Origin: a filamentous cyanobacterium CCT1
GTDB taxonomy: Bacteria > Cyanobacteriota > Cyanobacteriia > Phormidesmidales > Phormidesmidaceae
Assembly (NCBI GenBank): GCA_003017855.1
Contig: PYER01000021.1
Span: forward strand, 1 to 43,729
Reading direction: 5' to 3'
Length of the DNA stretch: 43,729 nt
The position numbers were made by a program, and so were the translations under genes. How positions within the stretch are numbered: position 1 is the stretch's first letter; each line of letters opens with the position of its first letter. A model generated the notes under the pieces. It was not told the DNA's origin. It saw nothing but the letters and a program-made list of their open reading frames with translations, and searched no databases. This document shows, piece by piece, positions 1 through 7,325 of the stretch.

Positions 1-1
1 C

Positions 2-664
2 ACCCAGGTCAAGCGCGTCCCCCAGCGGGGCAGCTACGATCGCCAGCAGGTTTACGACATTCTCGACGAGGGGCTGGTCTGTCACCTGGGCTTTGTGGCT
101 GAGGGCCAACCTTTCGTAATTCCCACCGCCTATGGTCGTCTGGATGACCAGGTTTACATTCACGGTTCCCCCGCTAGCCGGATGCTGAAGTCGCTGGAGC
201 AGGGCGTTGCGGTCTGCCTCACCGTTACCCTGCTAGACGGGCTGGTGCTGGCGCGATCGGCCTTTCACCATTCGATGAACTACCGTTCGGTGGTGCTGTT
301 TGGCACCGCCACCCGCGTTGACGCCGCCGATGAAAAAATGACGGCGCTCAAAGCCTTTACCGACCACGTGGTACGCGATCGCTGGGATGACGTGCGCCCT
401 CCCAACCGCCAGGAGCTAGCCGGTACCCTGGTGCTGGCCCTGCCGATCGCCGAGGCCTCTGCCAAGGTACGCACCGGACCACCCGTCGATGCGGCAGAGG
501 ACTACGCCCTGCCCGTCTGGGCTGGAGAAATTCCCCTGACGCTGAGCGCCGCCGCCCCGGTCACTGACCCCAAGTGCTCGCCTGATTTAGAGATTCCTGC
601 ACATGCGCTCCATTACCACCGCCAGAGCAGTACCGAAGGATTTAATCCTGAGTTGGCTGAGTGA
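2..664 (+). CDS. Pyridoxamine 5'-phosphate oxidase family protein (5' end outside window)
   Basis: The reading frame is open from the first bases of the window, so the start codon lies upstream; a GTG at 95 is internal. The visible N-terminal part (TQVKRVPQRGSYDRQQVYDI) continues into a split-barrel flavin-binding fold typical of the pyridoxamine-phosphate-oxidase-like / flavin-nucleotide-binding family. Family-type stretches include VCHLGF, FVIPTAYG and YIHGSPASRML. Such proteins bind FMN or F420-like cofactors in the cytosol; the substrate cannot be told from sequence. The gene converges with the membrane-protein gene on the other strand and the two overlap by 23 bp at their 3' ends. The family call is secure; the exact enzyme activity is unknown. 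Confidence 0.85.
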   Translation, partial: TQVKRVPQRGSYDRQQVYDILDEGLVCHLGFVAEGQPFVIPTAYGRLDDQVYIHGSPASRMLKSLEQGVAVCLTVTLLDGLVLARSAFHHSMNYRSVVLFGTATRVDAADEKMTALKAFTDHVVRDRWDDVRPPNRQELAGTLVLALPIAEASAKVRTGPPVDAAEDYALPVWAGEIPLTLSAAAPVTDPKCSPDLEIPAHALHYHRQSSTEGFNPELAE

Positions 665-1160
665 TGGGTCGCCGCCCCCAGGGCTTTAGCACCGAGATGC
701 CGATAATGACGCCAAGACACAGGGCTTGAATCAGCGTGCCCACCAACACCCCCCTGGCCTTAAAGGCATAGGCGGGGCTATCTAGCGCCTGCAGTCCGGT
801 CAGTGCTGAGAGCTGCTCAGCACTGTTGCCCCATGGGAACAGCCAAAAGGTGCCAAAGATCACCAGACCCGTGGTCAGAACCCACTTTGCGATCACCCAG
901 TAAAACTTAGTGAAACCGTAGTTTGTCCCCCAGCACAGCCCGGTGGCGGTGAGCACCGAGCCAATCGCCGCTGGAATCACAATGTAGTCGTCTAGCACAT
1001 TGATGGCCGAGTTAAGTGCATAGAGGACATCTCCGCTGTTGGGCGTCACGTTCTGCAACGACAGCAAAAACATACTCAATACTGCCCCAGTCCAAAGGGC
1101 AGCGAACCCAATATGGGCTGAGAGCAGCCAATTTTTCTGCCTGAGACTGAACCTAGCCAT
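642..1160 (-). CDS. Four-helix membrane protein, DUF2269-like
   Basis: A 172-aa hydrophobic protein with about four membrane segments: around residues 8-30 (HIGFAALWTGAVLSMFLL), 50-70, 80-105 and 140-160. It resembles DUF2269/CopD-like small integral membrane proteins; no function is known to me. The frame stays open upstream to 1298, but the ATG at 1160 is preferred because AGGAGA precedes it by about 8 nt. It lies downstream of and on the same strand as a MarR regulator, separated by 137 bp that hold a promoter-like sequence and a perfect inverted repeat. This suggests the regulator controls it. The 3' end overlaps the convergent oxidase-family gene. Confidence 0.7.
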   Translation of the reverse strand: MARFSLRQKNWLLSAHIGFAALWTGAVLSMFLLSLQNVTPNSGDVLYALNSAINVLDDYIVIPAAIGSVLTATGLCWGTNYGFTKFYWVIAKWVLTTGLVIFGTFWLFPWGNSAEQLSALTGLQALDSPAYAFKARGVLVGTLIQALCLGVIIGISVLKPWGRRPITQPTQD

Positions 1161-1229
1161 GAAATTCTCTCCTAAAAGCTGAAATGAGCGGCAAAACGGG
1201 TGCTGATGCCCACAAAGCATCAGCCGCAG

Positions 1230-1280
1230 ATTACTTAAAGTATTAATAGTCAATGTATTAAGTAATTTGCAAACGGTCAA
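1230..1280 (-). promoter_or_regulatory. Promoter with overlapping inverted repeat (candidate MarR operator)
   Basis: On the minus strand TTGACC (1280-1275) and TACATT (1257-1252) form -35/-10-like boxes with a 17-nt spacer, pointing at the membrane-protein gene. A perfect 9-bp inverted repeat, ATTACTTAA (1230-1238) and TTAAGTAAT (1258-1266), brackets the -10 box. AT-rich palindromes across the -10 are typical of MarR-family operators. Binding by the adjacent MarR protein is inferred. Confidence 0.5.
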
Positions 1281-1297
1281 GCAGCAGGTGAACGGCA

Positions 1298-1765
1298 CTA
1301 GGTCAGGTTATCGATGACTCGATCTAAGAGCTGTGAAATAGCGGTTTGCTCTGCCGACGAAAGTCCAGCAGTGGCGTTGTGAATTGTTTCTGCGCCGACA
1401 GCGGGTAGGATGTGCATCAGTTTCCTTCCCTCATCGGTCAGCCAAACGCGAATGACTCGGCGATCGCCTGGATCCCGCTCCCGGTAGACTAAATTGCGAT
1501 GCTCCATGCGATCGACCACTCCGGTAAGCGTTGCCCCCAGTTGCTTGAGCTTCTCGGCAATGCCTGAGGTAGACAGCCCGTCTTCTTCCCAAAGGCAGCA
1601 CAGTACCAGATAGTGAAATGGGGTGAGCCCGTAGGGTTCTAGCCGCTCTAAGAAGTCGCGGTACATCAGCTGCGACACTAGCTTGACCTTATACCCCAAG
1701 TTGTAAGGGGCCAGGGCAAATCGCCACTGATCTAGAAAATCGGCATTGGGGGAAGAACTGGACAT
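1298..1765 (-). CDS. MarR-family transcriptional regulator
   Basis: A 155-aa winged-helix regulator. Helices for dimerisation flank a central HTH (about residues 45-110: LTPFHYLVLCCL, STSGIAEKLKQLGATLTGVV). The wing carries the family hallmark DPGDRRVIRVWLTDEGRKL. MarR proteins are cytosolic dimers that usually repress a nearby gene and release DNA on binding a phenolic ligand or on cysteine oxidation; the ligand here is unknown. It is directly upstream of a small membrane-protein gene whose promoter has an inverted repeat, so that gene is the likely target. Start ATG at 1765. Confidence 0.88.
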   Translation of the reverse strand: MSSSSPNADFLDQWRFALAPYNLGYKVKLVSQLMYRDFLERLEPYGLTPFHYLVLCCLWEEDGLSTSGIAEKLKQLGATLTGVVDRMEHRNLVYRERDPGDRRVIRVWLTDEGRKLMHILPAVGAETIHNATAGLSSAEQTAISQLLDRVIDNLT

Positions 1766-1823
1766 GGGGTACAGCGGCGATCGCCCTGGCTAAGACTTCA
1801 CAATCAACAAACAATACATCCAC

Positions 1824-1857
1824 AAAAAACCCCTGGGGGAGTTAGTCCCAGGGGTTT
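1824..1857 (-). terminator. Intrinsic terminator of psaC
   Basis: Perfect 11-bp stem AAACCCCTGGG / CCCAGGGGTTT (1827-1837 and 1847-1857) with a 9-nt loop. Read on the minus strand it runs straight into a T6 tract. It lies 43 bp past the psaC stop, between psaC and the MarR gene. Confidence 0.9.
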
Positions 1858-1899
1858 GAGCTTGATGACGATAACTATGGCTATGCAGACGAGCTTGCC

Positions 1900-2256
<357 letters not shown>

Positions 2257-2416
2257 TTATAGCGAGAGATTTCAGCTCTCATCGCCACCCCCTACAAACC
2301 TTAACGGATCGTAATATGAATAGGCGTTTAGACTCATAAATGGTTTGACAACGGGATCCTTAGCCTCGCTCAACTGCCGCTGCTAAAGAATTTTCAATGC
2401 CGCTCCACCCATTCGG

Positions 2417-3556
2417 TCAATCAATGCGATCGACCTTTCTAAACGCCATCACCACTAGGGCATCGTCAGCCGCCAGGCGCTCAAAAGACTGAGGCTTGGG
2501 GTTGAGCAAAATCTCGCCGCTGCCCCGCCGCACCCCGATCAGCAGCATTGGGTTGTCGGCTTGGTGGGTGACGCTGTAGATACGAATCCAGTGACTCAGC
2601 TCGGCAAAGGTTTTGCCCTCCAGCTCACTGGGGTAGCGGGCCGGCTCAATGAAGTAAAACTCGTTGGAGTCGTCGGAGTAGGTGAGCAGCTGCTGATAGA
2701 CCACCGACATATTTTTGAACATGGCGCTCTGGGCCATGATGCCAGCGCTGTAGTCGCGAGCCGAGACCACCTCGTCTACCCCTGCCTCTTGCAGGTGGCG
2801 ACGACGATTAAAGTTCACCAGTTCGGCAATCACGTGGATATCTTTTTGCTCACCAGGGCTATGTTCCAGGTGTTTGATGGCGAGCGCTATCAAGGCGTTT
2901 TTTTCATCGGGGGCTTCTGTGTCTTCATCGGCCAGCAAAATGACCGCTTTGGCCTGGGGAGCACAGAGCCGCTCCAGGGTGGCGTGGTGGGTGGGGTCGT
3001 CTTGCACAATGTGCACGCGATCGCTAAACCCACTACGGGCGATTAAAAAAGCCGGAATGCGCCCGTCTATGAGTGCTGAGGCCGCCACTACGACAATATC
3101 GATGGGGTAGTCTTTGCTACCTTCCAGCAGCTGGGCGACAATGTTCGCGGCCTTGTCATTCCAGTTGCAGATAATGATGTGGTCTTTAAATACGCTCAAG
3201 GCAGTCTCCGATCGCAGCGCACGGGTAACAAAAATAGAAGAAATCTTGCCGCTGATCGCCCCAAAGATAAACGTGCCCGAGATCAGCAGCAGCAGTTGTA
3301 GCACTCGCCCGACGGGACTTTTGGGCTTGTCGGGGTACTCCCCCATCAGGGTGATGACGATGTTTTCGAGCACCTCCCAGGGGGTGGTGCCATCGGCACC
3401 CCGGCCCTCGTGCCACAGCAGCAGCCCGACTACGGTCGCCAGAGTCAGCGGCACGGCCAGGGCCACCAGCCGCTTGGGGGGTAACGCTTTCAGAGACAGC
3501 CGCTTAGGGGGAGCAATCACCGTCATGGGAGAGGTCAAAGGGTTGGCATTCGCCAC
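2417..3556 (-). CDS. Two-helix ion channel with RCK/TrkA-N domain and atypical pore
   Basis: A 379-aa protein. TM1 is at about residues 29-48, a pore-loop-like region at 59-79 and TM2 at about 84-104. From residue 124 there is an RCK/TrkA-N Rossmann domain (DHIIICNWNDKAANIV) with a second regulatory lobe at the C-terminus. This is the layout of MthK-type and Castor/Pollux-related channels in the inner membrane. The pore loop reads TLMGEYPDKPKSP instead of the potassium-channel signature TVGYG, so ion selectivity is uncertain. The GTG start at 3556 has GGGAG 4 nt upstream; a second possible start is the ATG at residue 11. It appears to be a single-gene unit. Confidence 0.8.
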   Translation of the reverse strand: MANANPLTSPMTVIAPPKRLSLKALPPKRLVALAVPLTLATVVGLLLWHEGRGADGTTPWEVLENIVITLMGEYPDKPKSPVGRVLQLLLLISGTFIFGAISGKISSIFVTRALRSETALSVFKDHIIICNWNDKAANIVAQLLEGSKDYPIDIVVVAASALIDGRIPAFLIARSGFSDRVHIVQDDPTHHATLERLCAPQAKAVILLADEDTEAPDEKNALIALAIKHLEHSPGEQKDIHVIAELVNFNRRRHLQEAGVDEVVSARDYSAGIMAQSAMFKNMSVVYQQLLTYSDDSNEFYFIEPARYPSELEGKTFAELSHWIRIYSVTHQADNPMLLIGVRRGSGEILLNPKPQSFERLAADDALVVMAFRKVDRID

Positions 3557-3680
3557 GAAACTCCCATCACAATAGCGTTAACGGCCAGGGTGCGTTCGGC
3601 TGGCCAATGTCCTGCGCTAATCTGCACTCTTCTTCGCCCAGCCAACGCACCAAACTCATCCATCAAAACGTTTGTCGCCG

Positions 3681-3746
3681 CCAGAAACCGGGTTTCTTTC
3701 TTGCATTGCTAAGGGGCATCGGCACACCTCCAGAGACCCGGTTTCT
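3681..3746. repeat. Composite palindromic repeat, copy 1
   Basis: Two short palindromes, CCAGAAACCGGGTTTCT (3681-3697) and CCAGAGACCCGGTTTCT (3730-3746), start 49 bp apart. The pair recurs at 4021-4086 with the same internal spacing and a related spacer, bracketing the small membrane-protein gene as a direct repeat. Confidence 0.8.
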
Positions 3747-3757
3747 AACCCCTATGG

Positions 3758-3955
3758 CTACCTGCCCAACACTGTCGAGACGATCACCGTCACCGTTGCC
3801 GCAGCAATCAAGCTAAAGGCAAGCTGCACCACCCATTGAGTTGCTTTTTGGTAATTGTCAAACTTCTGGTTAAACCGCTCGACTTCCTGCTTTAGTTCCC
3901 GAATCTCGGCGATTACCTGTTGCGAGTCGTTGCTGTCGTCTGTTGCTTGGGCCAT
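3758..3955 (-). CDS. Small coiled-coil, tail-anchored membrane protein
   Basis: A 65-aa protein starting MAQATDDSNDSQQ. Residues 12-38 form an amphipathic, charged helix likely to be a coiled coil. Residues 41-62 are a single membrane helix (VVQLAFSLIAAATVTVIVST), and the C-terminus LGR is very short. This is a plausible tail-anchored or inner-membrane small protein; no named family is recognised. The frame is open 17 codons further upstream, but the ATG at 3955 gives a sensible protein start. Upstream codons run towards the flanking repeat. Both sides carry the same palindromic repeat pair, so the gene may sit in a mobile or repeat-rich cassette. Confidence 0.6.
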   Translation of the reverse strand: MAQATDDSNDSQQVIAEIRELKQEVERFNQKFDNYQKATQWVVQLAFSLIAAATVTVIVSTVLGR

Positions 3956-4020
3956 TGCACTCACAGGTAGACTGCTCCCATGATACTTTGACCATCTCTG
4001 TACCAAAAGTTTCGCCGCTG

Positions 4021-4086
4021 CCAGAAACCGGGTTTCTGCTTTGCGTTGCCAAAGGATATTGCCAAAGGTCCAGAAACCTGGTTTCT
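4021..4086. repeat. Composite palindromic repeat, copy 2
   Basis: CCAGAAACCGGGTTTCT (4021-4037) and CCAGAAACCTGGTTTCT (4070-4086), again 49 bp apart. It is in direct orientation to the copy at 3681-3746 and offset by 340 bp. Similarity extends a few bases upstream (CAAAA-GTTT-CGCCG-type sequence in both copies). Confidence 0.8.
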
Positions 4087-4117
4087 AGATCTTCGCTCCC
4101 ATGTGCTCTCGCTGGCC

Positions 4118-4813
4118 TTATAGATCCAATGCAAGGGCAACGGCGGTCTCGGCGTGAATACGGGTGGTGGGAAACAGGGGCACCGCAGCGGCGGCATCCT
4201 TGACCAGCAGCTCTAGCTCGGTGCAGCCCAGGATTACCCCCTCGGCTCCGGCAGCAGCGAGTTCCTGGCAGATCGCCAGCACCGCCCGGCGAGAGTCGGG
4301 CTTAAACTGGCCCTGACACAGCTCGTCGTAGATGATTTGGTGCACCGCCGTCCGACTGGATTCGTTAGGGATCAACACCTCCAAACCGTGGCGATCGATC
4401 AAACGCTGGCGGTAGAAGTCTTGCTCCATAGTGAACTTGGTGCCCAGCAGCCCGACTCGCCCTAGCCCCTGGGCTTTGATGACCGCAGCGGTAACGTCGG
4501 CAATGTGCACCAGGGGAACAGAAATGCAGGCCTCAATGTCGTCGGACAACAGGTGCATGGTGTTGGCACACAGCAGCACCATACTGGCTCCAGCCATTTG
4601 CAGCTGCTGGGCTGCTTCGACCAGAATTGCTGAAATACCGTCCCAGTGGCCCTCATGCTGCATGGCCGCCAGGTCAGCAAAATCAACGGAGAACAGGACT
4701 ATTTTGGCGGAGTGCAGCCCCCCCAGCTTAGCTCGAGTAGTTTGGTTGAGAATGCGGTAGTACTCAAGCGACGATTCCCAGCTCATACCGCCTATCAGGC
4801 CAATGGTTTTCAA
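4118..4813 (-). CDS. Aspartate/glutamate racemase family protein
   Basis: A 231-aa enzyme of the PLP-independent Asp/Glu racemase superfamily. These interconvert L- and D-amino acids by two-base chemistry with a cysteine pair. Both cysteines are present: Cys82 in LLCANTMH and Cys197 in ILGCTELELL. The N-terminus KTIGLIGGMSWESS is typical of the aspartate racemase branch (RacD-like/YgeA-like). The start is TTG at 4813, supported by a perfect AGGAGG at 4825-4820, 6 nt upstream; there is no better ATG. The substrate is unproven. The gene stands alone and is divergent from the rhodanese gene. Confidence 0.88.
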   Translation of the reverse strand: MKTIGLIGGMSWESSLEYYRILNQTTRAKLGGLHSAKIVLFSVDFADLAAMQHEGHWDGISAILVEAAQQLQMAGASMVLLCANTMHLLSDDIEACISVPLVHIADVTAAVIKAQGLGRVGLLGTKFTMEQDFYRQRLIDRHGLEVLIPNESSRTAVHQIIYDELCQGQFKPDSRRAVLAICQELAAAGAEGVILGCTELELLVKDAAAAVPLFPTTRIHAETAVALALDL

Positions 4814-4965
4814 CGGGTGCCTCCTAGAAATAGGGGTCGGTAGCGGCTCAGGTCTTGCCCAGGGTACAACACCTTTCCGGGTCGATGGGTTATGGTTGCG
4901 TAAGTTTAGACATCCCTGGATAGGTTGAGGGATTGCCTACCCCCATCTGCCCCTAAAATTGACCT

Positions 4966-5325
4966 ATGACCTTTGCCTCCAATACCGCCCCCTATGAATC
5001 CTTCAGCGCTGAGGCTCTGGCCCAGAGACTAGCTGAGGCTGATGGAAATGCGCAGCTAATCGACGTGCGCGAACCGGAGGAGGTCGAGACCGCCAGCCTG
5101 CCGGGGTTCGTCAATTTGCCTTTGAGCGAGTTTGCCGACTGGTCAACGACAATTCACAGCCGCTTTGAGGCCGATCGCGAAACGATTGTGCTCTGCCACC
5201 ACGGCGTGCGATCGGCCCAGATGTGCGGCTGGCTGGCTCAGCAGGGCTTTACCCAGCTCAAGAATGTGACCGGCGGCATTGATGCCTATGCCCTGACGGT
5301 CGATCGATCGGTGCCCCGTTACTAG
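4966..5325 (+). CDS. Single-domain rhodanese-like protein
   Basis: A 119-aa single rhodanese domain. LIDVREPEEVETASLPG is the CH2A-like region, and the active-site loop CHHGVRS carries the catalytic Cys77 that would hold a persulfide. Such small cytosolic rhodaneses transfer sulfane sulfur; the physiological acceptor is unknown. The stop is 20 bp before the start of the NACHT membrane protein on the same strand, so the two may be co-transcribed. The upstream 152 bp are shared with the divergent racemase gene and must hold both promoters. Confidence 0.9.
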   Translation: MTFASNTAPYESFSAEALAQRLAEADGNAQLIDVREPEEVETASLPGFVNLPLSEFADWSTTIHSRFEADRETIVLCHHGVRSAQMCGWLAQQGFTQLKNVTGGIDAYALTVDRSVPRY

Positions 5326-5345
5326 GCCCCTGTAAGGGTGTTGCT

Positions 5346-7061
5346 ATGGTTACCAGTACCCTGCGATCGCTGATTCCTGGCCAAACCCCAGTGGCGGCCG
5401 ACCTGCGGGTATTGGCGGCGGCGGTAGGGCAGCAGCTGGCGGCCCATCGCCGGGGGTGGCCGCTGGTCGCCTCGCGCCGCGAGATTCCGATGAACTATCG
5501 GGTCTGGGGGCTACAATTTGGCCGTCAAGAAAACCAGGTGCTGACCTCGGTGGGGGCGATCGCAGATCTGTACCAGCGCGACGGCATCGACGGCCGCCTG
5601 CTGATTGTCGGCGAAGCGGGGGTGGGCAAAACCCATACCCTGCTGGCGGTGGGCGAGCTGCTGCTCAAGCGCGGCGGACCGGTGCCGGTGCTCGTCGATG
5701 TGTCGGCCTGGGCCGGGGAAACCATGCGCGAATGGCTCATCGCGGCCCTGTGGCGCGACTACCGCGTGGCCAAAACCACTGCCGCCAGCTGGGTCGACCA
5801 GGCCCAGCTCACCCTACTGGTCGATGGGTTTGACCACCTGCCTGCCCCCCAGCAGCGCAAGTTCGCCGCCGCTCTGGAGGCTCTACTGCGCACCAATCCC
5901 AGCCAGACCGCGCTGCTCTGCTGCCGCCGCCAGGTGATGGAGTCGCTGGGGCTAACCTTTGATCAGTTCAACGGCGGCATCCACATCATTCCGCTGGCGG
6001 CGCAGCAGGTAAAAGACTACGTGATGGCGCAAAACTGCCCTAACCTGTGGCCCGTGATCAAGGGCAGCAAGGTGCTGCAGCAGCTGGCGCGGCTGCCCCT
6101 GCACCTGACCATGCTAGTCACGATAGAAAATCCGGCGGACCCGCCCATTCGCGATCGCGCCGACCTAGTGCAGCGCTACCTGGAAGACCACCTGGCTCAG
6201 GCCAAGGGCAGCTCGGCCCAGCACCGGGCCACCCTGAGCTGGCTGGCCCAGCGGTTTGAGTCGCGATCGCGCCTGTTCTACCTCGATGACCTGCAGCGCA
6301 CCTGGCTACCCGAACCTCGCCAGCTGTTGTACCGGCTGCTGGTAGGGTTAGCGATCGCTCTGGTGATGGGGCTGGTGGGCGGCAACCTGCTGCTGGGGCT
6401 GGCCGTGGGGCTGATGCTGTCTCAGATTGACCTGGAAAGTTTTGTCTATTTTCGTCTGGGGCTGGCGATCGCTCCCCTGGGCGGCCTGACACCTCTGGTT
6501 CTGACCTGTGGCCTGCTGGGACTGCTGCTGGGGCTGGGGCTGGGTACCGCCGGGGCGCTGCTGCTGACCCCCTTTGGCCTGGGCGGGCCTGGGTTTGGCT
6601 GGGCCGGGGCAGTAGGCGCAACCATTGGCTGGAGCCTGGGGCTGATCGGGCTGCTGCGCGGCGGTCAAACCGGAGCCATGCAGAGCCGCCAAACCCCTAA
6701 TCAGGACGTGAGTTTGGCCCTGCGCAACACGGTGATTTTAGTGGCTGAGCTGGGCGTGCTGCTGGCGCTCATGCTGGTGCTACCAGCGGTGGTGGGCGGC
6801 CAGTCGCCCCTGGCGCTACTGCCCCTCAGTTCGGCTCGACTGATCGGGGCGGGGGTGGTCTGCGCAGTACTCTGGCTGTCGTTTGGGCTGCAGCACGGCC
6901 TGGTGCGGCTGTTGCTGAGTGGTCGTCAGGGCCTGCCTTTAGCCGCTCGCCCCTGGCTCGATGCCATGGCGGTGGCGGGGCTGCTGCGGCGCGTGGGGGG
7001 TGGTTACGGCTTTGGCCACGAAATGCTGCGTCAGGCCCTGGCTCCGGCCCAGCGCAGTTGA
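5346..7061 (+). CDS. NACHT/STAND-type NTPase with membrane-embedded C-terminal half
   Basis: A 571-aa protein. Residues about 50-300 form a NACHT-like P-loop NTPase: Walker A GEAGVGKT (89-96), Walker B LTLLVDGFD (155-163) and an arginine-containing strand LLCCRR (190-195). Residues about 325-515 are very hydrophobic, rich in Leu/Gly, with perhaps six to eight membrane segments. The C-terminus GGGYGFGHEMLRQAL matches the terminal helix motif (FxHxxLxxxxA) seen in cyanobacterial NACHT proteins, so the membrane segment appears inserted within the helical region. No separate N-terminal effector domain is seen. STAND NTPases usually act as ligand-triggered switches; some are anti-phage sensors. 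Its job here is unknown. It follows the rhodanese gene by 20 bp. Confidence 0.8.
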   Translation: MVTSTLRSLIPGQTPVAADLRVLAAAVGQQLAAHRRGWPLVASRREIPMNYRVWGLQFGRQENQVLTSVGAIADLYQRDGIDGRLLIVGEAGVGKTHTLLAVGELLLKRGGPVPVLVDVSAWAGETMREWLIAALWRDYRVAKTTAASWVDQAQLTLLVDGFDHLPAPQQRKFAAALEALLRTNPSQTALLCCRRQVMESLGLTFDQFNGGIHIIPLAAQQVKDYVMAQNCPNLWPVIKGSKVLQQLARLPLHLTMLVTIENPADPPIRDRADLVQRYLEDHLAQAKGSSAQHRATLSWLAQRFESRSRLFYLDDLQRTWLPEPRQLLYRLLVGLAIALVMGLVGGNLLLGLAVGLMLSQIDLESFVYFRLGLAIAPLGGLTPLVLTCGLLGLLLGLGLGTAGALLLTPFGLGGPGFGWAGAVGATIGWSLGLIGLLRGGQTGAMQSRQTPNQDVSLALRNTVILVAELGVLLALMLVLPAVVGGQSPLALLPLSSARLIGAGVVCAVLWLSFGLQHGLVRLLLSGRQGLPLAARPWLDAMAVAGLLRRVGGGYGFGHEMLRQALAPAQRS

Positions 7062-7325
7062 TGGTAAGGGCGCGATCGCCCTCTAGAGCCATCTAGAACC
7101 GGAGCTGGTGCGTAGAGAATTAGGTGGACAATGAAACGGGACTGGGTGAAGTAACCCTCAGTACCCTTTAAACCTACCGGAGTCCTCCATACTGGGGGTC
7201 GCTCGGGCTGGGGTCGCTCAGGTAGCTCTCAGAGTCATTCGTCAAAATCTCTATGGGTACACCCGGCAACATTGCCAGGAGATGCCCAGGCTCGATTTTC
7301 TTGCTCTCTACCGTTTAGCAGCACG

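Noticed and set aside
3607-3816. A 69-codon frame on the plus strand
   Set aside because: It runs through the palindromic repeat pair (the CRRQKPGF stretch is the repeat translated) and overlaps the better-supported small membrane-protein gene.
7062-7325. Possible c-di-GMP riboswitch before the cellulose-synthase-like gene
   Set aside because: The conserved GEMM core was not found; only a GGGCG/CGCCC hairpin around a HIP1 site and a partly duplicated GGGGTCGCTC are visible.
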